64,000 bases of DNA from Buxus sempervirens. Taxonomy: Eukaryota > Streptophyta > Magnoliopsida > Buxales > Buxaceae. The notes below the pieces were generated by a model. That model worked only from the letters and a program-made list of their open reading frames with translations, was not told the DNA's origin and searched no databases. The stretch is taken from assembly GCA_947561395.2 (NCBI GenBank), contig OX387194.1:19330048-19394047 (forward strand), given 5' to 3'. Every line of letters starts with the position of its first letter. Positions within the stretch are counted from its first letter, which is position 1. Of the stretch, positions 33,910 to 45,809 are shown piece after piece. The translations under genes and the position numbers were made by a program.

Positions 33910-34692
33910 ATTTGATTCTATAATTAGTTAAAATTAATTTAATTAGAAGATAAAAGATAATATGAACAAAAGAGGGACTCTTTGAGTAGCAGGCGTTAGT
34001 CGAGAATCTGCGAGGTTCCTTTCATATAGATGATTCTGAGCTTATAATGTCTTGAGAGCATATCATCTGGAATGTTAGTTATATCATCGCCTGTTCCGAA
34101 CATTAAAATGCTTGTACACATTAGTCTTATACACAGGAGTATAAACTCGCTTCACTATCTGGAAGAGATAATTAAACAAGTAATGTTCGAGTCGATGTTC
34201 AGTCCAATGTCTCTTGCAATGTGAAATATCGCGAGATTGCTTAAGGTTTAAAACTTTGGTACTGGCTGCATTACCAGTCTTAGCTAATGTTGAATCATAT
34301 TGACTAGTACGAATTAGTATTGGTCCATTTTTACCATATATACTGGTGTCATATATTGTTATTAAGATTGGTACCGAGTTGTAACGGCCGATACTTAAAA
34401 CCATGAGATTGATAACGATCTTCTCTAATAGATACCCTTGTATTGATATATAATAGTGAATTCATTGACTATAAAAATGAGTCACCTTCAATGTATCACA
34501 TTACAAGCTTACATAGCACAGGGTGTAAACTTTCCTTGTTTTTAAGGTTGACCCGGATTACAGACCCGGAAAAACATTATCAATTTCAAAACGTTTCATT
34601 CCAAAGAGGCGTAACGTACCGGTATCATCTTCCGCACGCCGCATTTGAGTTAAAAACCGTCAAACCAAAAGGAGAAATCAGACGGAGCTTTC
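33910..34692 (+). other. Upstream region of the tetraspanin gene
   Basis: No ORF or repeat with a recognisable identity lies here. It probably contains the distal promoter of the gene that starts at 34946. The closest defined transposon border is at 33901, about 0.8 kb upstream of the TATA box. Confidence 0.4.
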
Positions 34693-34945
34693 TATAAATA
34701 ATAAAAAATTTGTTCAAAAATTACAAATTTCAAATTATGAAATAATATAACTTACTTCAGAAACCGAACGTTCTCAGAAACCGCCTCGAGCTTTCTCGTC
34801 AAACTGCTATATGTTCTCCCTGAAACTAACATTTCAATTCAAACTCCTCTGTCTTCTTGCTTCTCTATTTTCTTCTATCTCTCTTTTTTGTTTGATTCCT
34901 TTACGTTCTTCCTTTCTCTGTTTCTTGAAAAATTTCTGAAGAAAA
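34693..34945 (+). promoter_or_regulatory. Putative core promoter and 5' UTR of the tetraspanin gene
   Basis: TATAAATA at 34693-34700 lies 246 bp before the start codon. The last 120 bp before the ATG are pyrimidine-rich (CTCCTCTGTCTTCTTGC), typical of plant leaders. The context of the ATG is GAAAAATGTT, with A at -3. The transcription start is inferred. Confidence 0.5.
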
Positions 34946-36471
34946 ATGTTTCGACTGAGCAACAATCTTGTGGGGATCTTGAACTTCGTAACGTTTCTCC
35001 TCTCGATTCCGATACTGGGAGCGGGGATATGGTTGAGGACGCATGGCAATACCGTGTGCGAGAGGTTTCTGGACAAGCCCCTTATCGTTATCGGCATTTT
35101 TCTCATGCTGGTTTCTCTAGCGGGGTTGATCGGCGCTTGTTGCCGTGTTTCATGGCTTCTCTGGATTTACCTCTTCGTGATGTTTCTTCTTATTGTCCTC
35201 CTGTTCTGTTTCACGATCTTTGCCTTCGTTGTGACCAACAAAGGGGCTGGACAAGTGGTGTCGGAAAGAGGGTACAAGGAGTACAGGTTAGGGGATTACT
35301 CGAACTGGTTACAGAAGAGGGTTAACAATAACAAGAACTGGAACAAAATCATGAGTTGTTTGCACGACAGCGAAGTTTGTAAGAGTCTTTCTGAGGATAC
35401 GGATAAATCCTTCCAGAAGTTCTATACTAAGCATTTGTCTGCGATTCAGGTACTTCATTATGCAGATTTTTGATAAATTTTTCTATTTTCATTTATGGGT
35501 TGTGATTTAAATTTCTAGGGATTTCTTGTTGATTTCATCTTGTTGATTTTAGTCTTCTATTTTCTATATTTTGTAGGGGATTTCTTGTAGGTTTCATGAA
35601 GTAATTTAGAACATATTAATGGATCTCATGTCTATTTGAGATAATTTTCTTCAATCTTAATATAGATCCCGGGGTTCTTGTTACTGGGGGTGTTTTTTGA
35701 CCCTTTTATTTTTATTTTTATTGTTCTGGAGTTTTTTTTTCTAAACCTTTCATATGTTCTTGAATTTCTGATAGATTTAGGATGTGATACAGTTCGTGTA
35801 ATGGGCTTCCTTCAAACAGAACAAACTGCTTGACTTTTACTGGCCTCTTTTATCTGCACTTGTTTCAATGTTTTGTCTTGGGCTATTCTTGGGATTTCTT
35901 GTTGATTTTATGAAATTATTTAATTTATTGGTTTATCACTTCTTGTTAAAGATGTTTTTTTTTTCAGTTCTGGAGGGATTCCAGGATCTTAGTTTTTGGG
36001 ATTTCATTGAATTCTGAAAACACTTAATGTGTTATTGTATTTCTGATACAATCAGGGGAAAAATTTGCTTCATTTTATAATGGCTTCTTTCATTTGAACT
36101 TCATAAATATTCTAACAACATGTTTTTTGCCCTTTTGCTTGTTCTTATTGCAGTCTGGTTGCTGTAAACCTCCAATGGAATGTCAATTCACATTTGTAAA
36201 TGCAACCTTCTGGACAAGGCCCGCAACGGTCACAAACTCGACGAACCCAGATTGCACAACATGGGATAATGATCAGACCAAACTCTGCTACAAATGCCAG
36301 TCTTGCAAGGCTGGGGTGATCGATAACCTCAAGAGGGACTGGAAGAAGGTGGCAATTGTGAACATTGTCTTCCTCATCTTCCTTATTGTTGTCTACTCTG
36401 TTGGATGCTGTGCTTTTAGGAACAATAGGGAGGACAATGCCTATCCTGGACGGAAAGGAGGGTACCCTTAA
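34946..36471 (+). CDS. TET8-like: Tetraspanin, TET8-like (two exons, 273 aa)
   Basis: Exon 1 is 34946-35449 (168 codons) and exon 2 is 36154-36471 (105 codons plus TAA). The intron 35450-36153 begins GTACTT and ends TTATTGCAG. The joined protein is 273 aa, the usual size for plant TET8-type tetraspanins, and has no internal stop. It shows four membrane segments at about 8-30, 46-66, 71-96 and 234-256, a short first loop, and a large extracellular loop (about 97-233). That loop has the plant signature GCCKPP (170-175), further cysteines at 138, 145, 178, 202, 213, 216 and 219, and NxS/T sites at 184 and 196. Tetraspanins organise membrane microdomains and exosome-like vesicles. It is the only intact host gene here. 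Exact orthology is inferred from family resemblance, not from a tree. Confidence 0.93.
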
Positions 36472-37740
36472 ATTTGTGATCATAGATCAGATCAATACAC
36501 AGACCTGAGGATTTGTTTGTTCTTCTGTGTATGTTGTTTTGTTTCAAGAGTTATTATCACTATTACTTTTTTTTTTGGTTCTTTTATTGTATAGTTTGTA
36601 TTGTTGTTGCTACTCTTACCAGGTTATAGTTGTTATATGCTTGAAAGCCTAGTTTCTTTATGTTATCTTTTTATTCATTTTGTTTCCTACAGAATGAACC
36701 CATTTTTTTTTTCTTTTATGGGTTGGGGGGTTGTGTGATGGTTTGGTGGTGGGGGTGATCTGACTACAAACCTTGCTTCTAAGCATTTTATAACAGGTCA
36801 TCTGTCCTGTCAAGATAGATGACCAAGGAGAGAGAGGTTCATTTTGGCCAGACCTTTTCACCAGTTTGATGAGCCCTCTTTGGCTCTGTAAATTCTTTGA
36901 CGCTAATAACAAGCCAAAGTGGCAGATTTGAATATTGAATTTTCTCTAGGTGATGAGCCACAGATTTTCCTTTTTGTAGTTTGAAGCAGAAATTAATTTC
37001 ACTAAAACGAAGAAGATTAAAGTCCCTATATCTGAATAATTAGTATTTAGGAATCTCAACTTTTTGAGGGATCTAAAAGAAAAATAATGGGAATAAAAAA
37101 TGAGAAATCCTCATTAGCAGTTAGCACTGGGTCTGCAAATACAAATCATCATGAAAGCAGGAAATTCTGCAACCCAAAGCAACAAATCCAAACAACTATT
37201 AAAGAATAAATGCAGTCAAAATGATTCCAATTCCGTTCTGCACGCAGCACAAACTAAACCCAAAACCCCTTTTGGTGGGGTCTCCAAAATCATAATCCTT
37301 AAGGAGGAATACCCAAGTTAAATTCCAGATAAAATAGGATTATGATCTTCAAAATAATCTGATACAAGTTATATCCATGACGAAATTGAAACCCTTCCAA
37401 TGACCAAAATCTGGTTAAGTTCACTGTGGCATTAACTAGCTCAAGGTTTTCAACTTGATATTTCCTTTGATTACAAGACTACAAGTTTACTGTGTCAAAA
37501 GAAAATCTGGATCTTGCAGTTTTGCCTCAACATCTCGAAGACTAGGCCAACTTGGAGTTTAGTAACAACTTGATTGACACATTTAATCAAACCTGAAAAC
37601 GAGTCGACTCGCTGAATGGCTTTTAAATCCATCCTGTTTTTGCATTGGTATCAACTTGATTCATAATACAGAAAGAAATGGTAATGCTTATAACTTTTAC
37701 ATACTGAGAAAACCGTAAAGTAAAGCCCTCTTCATGAAGG
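36472..37740. other. 3' flank of the tetraspanin gene and intergenic spacer
   Basis: The first 200 bp are T-rich and probably include the 3' UTR and polyadenylation region. No other gene or transposon end is evident. ORF 36658-36912 (minus) has no recognised domain. Confidence 0.5.
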
Positions 37741-38849
37741 TCAGAGGTAAGATGAAAAGGTTTTATCCATTAATGGTTCCTCTCTTACTATTATTAGCAT
37801 CTCTGATTTCTCAGCCAAAAGGGGTACCACCAAATCAATTTTCCTCTCCATTGAATCATCAACCAAGAAATTTACTGAATTTGCTGCATCGTTTGTTGGG
37901 ATCGTATCGAAATCGCTTTTCATCTGTTCTGCATCCTTCGCTTTACCCCATAACACAATATACAAACCAATCACTACAGCAGCAGAACCTGCCATGCTGA
38001 AGGGAAGCAATAGAAGTTCAGTGAGTTTCGGTGTGGAGAAAGGGATTACTTAACCGAACAAATTAAGCAACAAAAGATTCATATAAGAACATGAAGCAGA
38101 ATAACCTTCCAACATAAAGCTCCTCGTGAAGAATTACACAAGCCAATATTGTCACTATAACTGTGTTCAGGGGACTGAACATTGCAGCAAAGAGAGGTCC
38201 CCTTTGTGAAATGCACCAAGAGTGAACAAAGAAGGAAAACCCACATTCAATTGCCTGTAATCCAAATATGTCCAGTTATATATATCCACTAAAAATTTTG
38301 AGAAAAAATCTAGACTTTTTGTATACAATCTATGGGGGCAGTACAGGAAACTTCGTGAAGATTTCAGGTATTTCAAAGTAATTACTGAGTAAAAACAGCA
38401 TGCAACTTCACAGCTTGAATGGAGCATCCATGATCTTGGGTTTGGTTCCAGGAAGAATGTAAGAGTTGCTGATTGCAACAATGCAAAGAAACACATCCAA
38501 GCAGATAGCGATAGATGATCAGGATAGCTTGCTGACACTGGGACCTGTTTGCATTTAAAGAGAGATTTATTAGTGATTGTACTTCAGTAGAGTTGTGAAT
38601 TATGAGAACTGAAATACCTGCAACGTACAACAGTCAAATTGACCAGCAACAAGAGCTTCCAAAGAGGAGGAGACAACCCATCAGCCAATTCTCACCCTCA
38701 GCAAGCAAAAGAGATTTTGCAGGCTGCAATTCAATGTTTTGGAGCTTTGGGCCCTTCAAAATGTCATGGATACTGCCCCACCAACGCAGATAACTGTCCC
38801 TGATATCTTAGCCATGCTTCTCAAGCTTTTGATATCAAAATTTTCCAAT
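37741..38849 (-). pseudogene. WAT1-related (EamA/DMT family) transporter pseudogene, 5'-truncated
   Basis: Four exon-like blocks lie on the minus strand with matching splice sites: 38849-38618, 38544-38386, 38254-38106 and 37996-37741. They encode the C-terminal half of a WAT1/nodulin MtN21-type membrane transporter; recognisable pieces are YPDHLSLSAWMCFFALLQS, AIECGFSFFVHSWC, RGPLFAAMFSPLNTVIV, ILHEELYVG and AAVVIGLYIVLWGKAKD. Such proteins have ten membrane helices and export auxin or other small molecules at plasma membrane or tonoplast. The first block is broken by a frameshift at a four-T run and by a TGA where tryptophan is usual (CCWSI*LLL), and its last codons are out of phase with the next block. 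The exons for the N-terminal half are absent from 38850-39200. The last three blocks are intact, so the lesions may be fairly recent. Confidence 0.8.
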
Positions 38850-39214
38850 CTGTAGAAATTTCAACAATGAAGGATGCGTTGATATCTGTAGACCTCAAAG
38901 CTTAAGCTAATAAGGCAAGGTGTAACTATAAATATAAGACAGCTCAAATACAATATCTCAACACTACCCGCGCATGTGACTTCGGATTGGAACATACACA
39001 AGTCACATACAATTGTTTCGCTTCTTAAAAAATTGTTAAAAAGGCAAGAAAAGCAATTATATTGCTTTTGCTTTTGTGAAGATCTTTTTACAAAACATAA
39101 CTGTTTGATTTACATTTTCTTTGCTGTAGTAAAGTGCAAATAAATGTTTGGTAACACCACCAAAATAAAAGATATAATCATTGCTTCTTGACTAATATTG
39201 TTACAAAAGGCATT
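38850..39214. other. Spacer without genes
   Basis: This AT-rich stretch should hold the missing 5' exons of the neighbouring pseudogene but does not. From about 39050 it contains words such as GCAATTATATTGCTTTTGC that recur inverted near 40030-40110. Confidence 0.4.
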
Positions 39215-39935
39215 GTTATGGTAGGGGCGAGTGGTGGTGGTGGTGATGGTGAGAGTGGGGGTGGTTGTGATGGGGATGGGTGGTGGTGTTGGTGGTGGTA
39301 TATAGTGGCTGTAGTGGTGGAGAGTCAGGCATGGTAATAGTGGTGATGGTTAGTGAGGGTGTAGTGGTTGGTGGGTGGTGGCATGGGAATGATGGGTAGT
39401 CATGGTAGTGGTGGGATGGTGGTCTAGTGGGTGGGTGTTGGTGAGGGTGATGGGGTGATGGTGGTTGCGATAGTGGTAGTGGTGGTGGGTGGTATTGTGA
39501 TCGGGCCTTGGGGGTGGTGGTGCTAGTGGTGGCGATAGTGGGTAGTAGTTTTGGTAATAGTGGTAGTGGTAGTGAGAAGGGTGTGGTGCTGGGTGAGTGG
39601 TTGGTGGTGTTGGTCTTGGCGGATGTGTGGTGATGGATGGGCCTGTAGTGATGGACATGGTGTATGATGGTAGTGGTGGTTAGCTGTAGTAGTGGTGGTG
39701 GTGGTTAGCGGTAGTAGTGGTGGGGGGTAGTGGATTAGTGGTGATGGTGGGTGGGGGTGTATGTGGTAGGAGATTTTTTTGGTAGTGTGTATGGATGGAC
39801 TAGTGGTGGGTGTGGTGGGGTGATGGTGGTGGTGAGCACAATGGAGTGAGTTAGGGTAAGTGGTGTTAGTAGTACTAGTGGTGGTGGCTATAGTGATGTT
39901 GGTGGTGGATGGATGGATGGTTGGTATTAGATACA
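39215..39935 (+). repeat. GGT/GGTGAT minisatellite
   Basis: About 720 bp consist almost wholly of GGTGGT, GTAGTGGTGG and GATGGTG words on the plus strand, strongly G-biased with almost no C. Histidine/threonine/proline-rich minus-strand ORFs (39350-39936) are translations of this repeat. Inverted GCTTTTGCTT words on both sides (about 39060 and 40100) suggest it lies inside a MITE. Confidence 0.85.
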
Positions 39936-40671
39936 ATATAGTAATTTAAACATAAAAAAAATATAAAAATAAAAGTAATAATTTTTTGAATTTTATGTGA
40001 AGCAAAATGTTTGATTTTTTCTATATCATGAGAAGCAAAAGCAATCACCAAAATACTTTTTTTTTGTTGTAAAAAGATTGATTTTGCTTAAATAAATAAA
40101 GAAGCAAAAGCAAAAAGTAATGCAAAACTCTATAGTGCCTAGAATTCGGATTTCCATATTTTATTGATTATTGATTTATTTTTCTCATGGATTGAGGCAC
40201 AAACTAAGTGGTAATGAAACAATTAATTAAAACAGCAAAAGAATCAAGATATATCAGAGAGCGCTAAAGATTAGAACCATATCCTTATTGAAATCACATA
40301 ACCATCTTATTACAAAGATTGAGTTTAAACTTTATCTAGAGTTTAAGCCCACTAATGATCTAATACCCTAGAAGTGTCCTTGCCAATATAACCTGAAAAC
40401 AAATCGTTTTGAAAACGCGATATGAGATATAAAATTCCAGTAAGTAGTAACAATGCATGATGTAAAATTTTTTTTCCGATAATTCTCAAATTATAACATG
40501 AAGTTTAAAAGCAATAAACCAATAAACATAAAGGAATTTTCAATAAATAAACAGTATTTCCAATACAATTTTCCAAACCAAACGTCAAGTGTCAAAATCA
40601 ATATCAATCCAAGTATCAAAACCATTATTTATCCAAGTATCCAAAACCAAGTGTTAAACCAAGCATCAAAC

Positions 40672-42999
40672 TCTAACGCCTTGAACCCGGGTCAATGCAA
40701 AACAGGCACCCAATCCGAATTTGAAGTGCTACTGGGCCCAAAACATCAAATAACCAGACCAATAATATTATTCATTTAACAATTAATATCAGAGTGCAGA
40801 AGTTTATCATCTATAAAAACTCAATAATAAGCGTGGATAAAAGTCATCCAAACCATTTCATCAAAAATAAATCAAGTTTGGTAAAATAGGTTCTATCACT
40901 CTCGATCACTTTCATAAACATCAATCCATAAAATAACAAATAAATAAACAATGTCTCAATTAACTATATCAACCTCGAAAACCTAACTACTCAAGATAAT
41001 AACAATCCTCTAGGAGAAAATCTGCAATCTTGCCCTGACTATTAAACCCCAAGTCCCTCTCTCGCGTATCAGCTGAAAACAAAACAAAACACGAATGAGA
41101 TATAAATATCCTAGTAGGTAACAACATGCATGAATAAACAATTATACTTAAAAATAGTTATTCTTTCATGCTTGATAAAGTAAATGAATAAACATGATAC
41201 AATCTCAATAAATAAAATAGTAATCAAATAAAGACAATTCAATAGATATAATCTTTCCTCTCAACATGATTTCCAACACCAAAGTGTAATAAGCAAAACC
41301 AAAACCAATCCATCATATGTCTTTGTAGGAATCATGAAGACAAGAAGGCCTTTAATAAGAAACTCTCCATTCATTATGCCACCATGAGACTTATAAGCGA
41401 CGCTACTAAGACCCTCAAACCCATATAACAACTGAGACAAGAGACGTAGTCATTGACTTATTGCGCACGAAACTTATGAAGTTCAGCACGTACCATCTAG
41501 CATGCAGCACCTTAATCATTACACAGGGATGATTGCTTATCCACACATACATGTAGACCCTCCAAAACAAACTAATTTGCAAAGGAAGCGTGATTGCAAA
41601 CTAGGAGTACCCAACCATAGAAAAATCTCTTCACTCTCAAGCTTAACCCTATGGATCTACATGCAACTATGCCCATTAGACACCAACAATAACAACTAAC
41701 TCAAAACAATATAGTTAGCAATAGTGCCTAGTGGCATATAGGGTTTTCCGAAGCTTAAACTCTTTCGAAATATAATTTTACAAAATAATTCCGATGTGAA
41801 GATTTTTCTAAAGTTTAGAAATCAAGATACTTTAAAATATATTTTGCTGAGTAATAACTTTTCCTAATCAAATCAAATTAGATGGTGAAATAACCCAAAA
41901 ATCCTTTTATTTTCAAAGTAAGACAACTCTTTTTGCAAACAACCCTAAATCACTCATAAATTGTTTTTAATACACAAGATCATTGAAAACAATTGTAAAC
42001 ATTCAATATTTGTTGATTTAGGTATTTAAATTCATTTAAAATTATTTTGGTTTTGAATAACTCTTCAAAATATGAAAAATCAGGTTTCTGTTTAAGTTGC
42101 TCGACCCTGTTGCTCAGGCAACCTGGTTGAGCGGCCATGTAATTTAAAATAAGATTTAAAATCAAGTGGTGCTCACCATAGGCGCTTAGGCGATTTGCTA
42201 GGCGACGTACACTAAAAATAATTATTTTCTATAGTCACTCAACCTTGGTCACTCAGGCGATCGGTTGGGTGACTACCTCCTAAAAAAAACACAGGCGAGA
42301 CGCTTATCTAGGTCGCCCAGGTGATCTTGTCAGGCGCTCGACAAACAACGCTTTTTTCCAAACTTTGAATCAAGTTCTTAAGCAACAACCCACATTCTAT
42401 TCATCAAAATCATCTCTAATAACTTCAAAAACATATATACATTACTTCCAAAACATGCTAGACGATCAAACCTTAGTAAAACTCAGTTTTCGATTAAACA
42501 GGTGTGCTACCTACCTCTATTCGATCAAGTTTCCTTCTTCCTCCTCTTTCCTCTTAGTGTAGATGTTGATCTTTCTCTCCACAGCAACATAGAACTCTTC
42601 TTGGGTTGCAGAACACTTCAAGATCAACAAAGCTCTATGGTTTCTCCTTTCTTCTCTCGATTCTTCTCTTCCTCTACTTTCAGCCGCAAGAGATTACAAA
42701 GAGTAGGTATATGATTGATTAGTCGTATACTCACTTAATACAAACCCTATTTTAATCCCATGATTCCATGCATCTCCCCCCATCATAACCTATACTACTA
42801 ACCAATCAGAATAAAAGATAACCTTAAATTAATACTTACTTCAATATCTCATGATCCAACGGTTAGATTTGCATCAAACTCCTGATCTCTTTCATCAATG
42901 TTATCACCTATATATTTAATTATAATCCATCAATAAAATCCACAATAAAATACTGATTATTATTTAATTAAAATTTCTGGAAATTTTCGGGGTATTACA
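40672..42999 (-). mobile_element. Solo LTR, gamma family, perfect TSD CAAAC
   Basis: It begins TCTAACGCCTTGAACCCGGG, a near copy of the reversed gamma end, and finishes TTTTCGGGGTATTACA. CAAAC at 40667-40671 and 43000-43004 is an exact duplication. Length 2328 bp. Between 42095 and 42350 it holds several GGTCGCTCAGGCGA-like words. There are no coding domains. Confidence 0.88.
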
Positions 43000-43231
43000 C
43001 AAACCAATTACCAAACCATGCGACATTATATGGCTCATGAAATAAGAATTCTTTGGAAAATCTAAGGACCCACTCTGATTACCACCTCACATTTTACATG
43101 TATGAAGGTGGCCGGATACAATACACGTTCATCGAAAACAAGACAAAGCACCCAAACCAGATACAATATTTGAATTGGCAAGTACAACCCAGTCAAACTA
43201 CAACAATATAATAAAAGAGACCTTATCGAGA

Positions 43232-44674
43232 CACTACAAAAATGAGGAGCATTAGCGACGGCTTTTAGCGGCGGTAACCAAATTCCCGCCGCTAAAAGCA
43301 CTATTACCGGCGGTAAAAGTACTTCCCGCCCCTAAAAATTAGTTTACCATTTTTTCCGCGTGAAAATTTTATGGCGCCTTTTTTCAGCGCGAAATAGCTT
43401 TTAGCGGCGGTAGCTACCGCCGCTATATTAAGTTTGCCGGCGGTAACATAACTACCGCCGGCAACAAGTTGGCGGGAAGTTCCCGCGAAGACTTTTAGCG
43501 GCGGTAATCTAATTCCCGCCCCTAAAAGAGGACTTTTTGGGGTGGTAAATTGTTTACTGCCCCTAAAAGCCATTCCTAAAAAAACAAAAATTACTTTTAG
43601 CGGCGGTAAACAAGTTCCCGCCCCTAAAAGCCATTTATTAAAAACAAAAATTACTTTTAGCGGCGGGAAGTTTTTAAAACCGCCGGTAAAAACGAAATAA
43701 AACAGGTTTTACCGGCGGTTAACCGCCGGTAAATAAGTTAGTCATTTTAAAAAAAAAAAGCACAGAGTTATTGAGAGACTTTTTAGGGGCGGGAATTTAT
43801 TACCACCGGTAAAAGCAAAAGCGGGAATTTTTCCCGCATCCTAAATCAAATGAATTTCGTTTAACTTTTAGCGGCGGTAACTACCGCCGCTAAAAGCTAA
43901 AGCGCCAAATTTGAAATTTTATTCGACTTTTAGCGGCGGTAATTTTGTTACCGCCGCTAAAAGTCTCTTCTATATATACAAACCGAACCTCTTCTTCTTC
44001 CCCTTATATTTTTCTTCTTATCTTTTTCTTCTTGTCTCTGTCTCTCTACAGGTATGTATTTTTCTTTTTATTTATTATTTATATTTTCTTTTCTCTTTTG
44101 TAAAATTATTCTCTCACTAACATCCTAGTATTTCTCTCTCTGCAGGTTTCTTCAAAGGTTTCACTCTCTCTCTATCTCTCTTTCTCAAACTCTCTCTATC
44201 CCTATCTCTTTCTCTCTCTATCTCTATCTCTCTTTCTCAAACTCTCTCTATCCCTATCTCCTTCTCTCTTTCTCTTTCTCTCTCTATCTTTATCTCTCTT
44301 TCTCAAACTCTCTCTATCCCTATCTCCTTCTCTCTCTCTCTCTAAAAATCTCTGCTGCCGAATGGCAGCAGAAATTTTTTTATTTTTTAAATATGTTTTT
44401 AGCGGCGGTAATTTACCGCCGCTAAAAACCAAATTACCGCCGCTAAAAACCATTATATTGTGTTTTTTTATTTTTTATATTTTTTTACCGGTGGTATTAT
44501 TCCGCCGGTAATGGCTTAGAAATAGCGGCGGTAAGGAAATTACCGCCGCTAAAACCTTTACCGTCAGAATTTTTTGCGACGGGAGGCCTTACCGCCGGTA
44601 ATACCTTTACCGGCGGTAATTGTATGTTTACCGGCGGTACCCTACCGCCGGTAAAAACGTGTTTTTTTGTAGTG
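43232..44674. mobile_element. Non-autonomous CACTA (En/Spm-type) element, TSD AGA
   Basis: Ends are CACTACAAAAATGAGG and TTTTTTTGTAGTG, inverted. AGA flanks both sides (43229-43231 and 44675-44677), the 3-bp TSD expected for CACTA. The 1443-bp body is packed with TTTTAGCGGCGGTAA and its reverse complement, often as back-to-back dyads such as GCGGCGGTAACTACCGCCGC. A (CT)n tract lies at 44160-44345. No transposase is present; the ORFs are translations of the repeats. Confidence 0.93.
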
Positions 44675-45385
44675 AGATACACGTTGAGAACGTATTGCCA
44701 TAACTCAACTAGATATTGGAAGACCTCACAAAAATACATAATGGAAACACATACATTAACCAAATAAAGATTGACTTATTTGACTATCTAGTTAAAGTAT
44801 GGATCCACGCTAAGCTATGCCCGCTTGACACTAAACCAAAAATTCAAAATATATCCAAATCCAAACAAATAGTGACATCATGGTATAAAAATCATTGCAA
44901 GGTATATGGAGGAAACTAATAGCTCATCTCAAGGTACATGAGAAAGGAAATACATTATCACTCTAAGATACATGGGGAGAACCAAAATATCATTGCAAGA
45001 TACATTAAAGAATCAAAATCTCAATCCAAGATATTTGGAGAGGAACCAAACTCACCACATGATACATGGAAGGAAAAACAATCCACAAGATACATGTGAA
45101 AAACAAAAACCATATGTTTCCTAAAATAAACAAAAACCAAATACCTTCTGAAATTTCAAATAAACTTTGAAAAGCCAAAGACATCCTTTTTAAACTAAGA
45201 CCATGTCCAAAATCCTTTTTGGGGTTCTAGTCTACTCCAGAATCAATGGAATCCAGCTAAAAACTTCATTCCAATTCATCACAATCATAATCCTCGATTA
45301 AACAAGGTCATATACTTTTCTCAATACATACTCAGATAAAAATGAAGCTGTAATTATCATTTTATACTGTAAAATGGATCTTAAA

Positions 45386-45809
45386 CACTACAAAAAATGA
45401 GGAATAGAAGGCAGACTTTCATGGGCGGTAAGCATTTCCCACCTCTAAATAGCACTTTTTTCTGGCAGTAATATCTTATTTCTACTCTTTCTTTAGGTTT
45501 GTTGATGACATTAGGGTTTGGGTCGTTCGTCTTCTTCTTTTTATAATTGGAGTGAGAAGAAGATGAAGAAGAACAACGATGCATTTGGGGTCCATTTGGT
45601 GGTGAAGGAGGTGGGGGCATTTAACATTTGTTTCTAAACTTCTCTCTCTCTTTTTACCTCTTTCTCTTTCTAGATCTCTCTCATTGTTGTTGTTTTATCG
45701 CCAGACAACGGCTTATTTTTTATTTTTTAACTTAATCTCTAGGGCAGTGAAATATATATTTTGTAATATATTTTAAAATGCCCTTTTATTGGCAGTAGAT
45801 ACTAATGGT
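45386..45809 (+). mobile_element. CACTA element fragment (left end only)
   Basis: It starts CACTACAAAAAATGAGG and keeps degraded relatives of the repeats in the element at 43232 (GGGCGGTAAGCATTTCCC, TGGCAGTAATATC). It is entered at 45810 by an LTR. A clear right CACTA end was not found after 48464. Confidence 0.65.

Larger units (their letters stand above)
40137..45385 (-). mobile_element. Older gamma-family LTR, split by a second LTR and a CACTA element
   Basis: Pieces 40137-40666, 43005-43231 and 44675-45385 carry minus-strand gamma-type text: GATATGAGATATAAAATTCC at 40429, and GGATCCACGCTAAGC near 44800 parallel to 57035-57060. The insertions at 40672-42999 and 43232-44674 both have perfect TSDs, so these flanks were once joined. 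The outer ends could not be fixed; 40137 and 45385 are approximate. Confidence 0.5.

Noticed and set aside
34888-35325. 145-aa ORF overlapping tetraspanin exon 1
   Set aside because: It is a shadow frame of the real exon and has no family resemblance.
36094-36471. Free-standing 125-aa ORF starting in the tetraspanin intron
   Set aside because: The first 20 codons lie upstream of a clean TTATTGCAG acceptor at 36153. The rest is exon 2 of the tetraspanin and continues exon 1 in phase.
39350-39936. Histidine- and threonine-rich minus-strand ORFs
   Set aside because: They are translations of the GGT minisatellite, with no start context or domain.
43062-44763. Minus-strand ORFs across the CACTA element
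   Set aside because: They translate GCGGCGGTAA repeats and (CT)n tracts and show no transposase motif.
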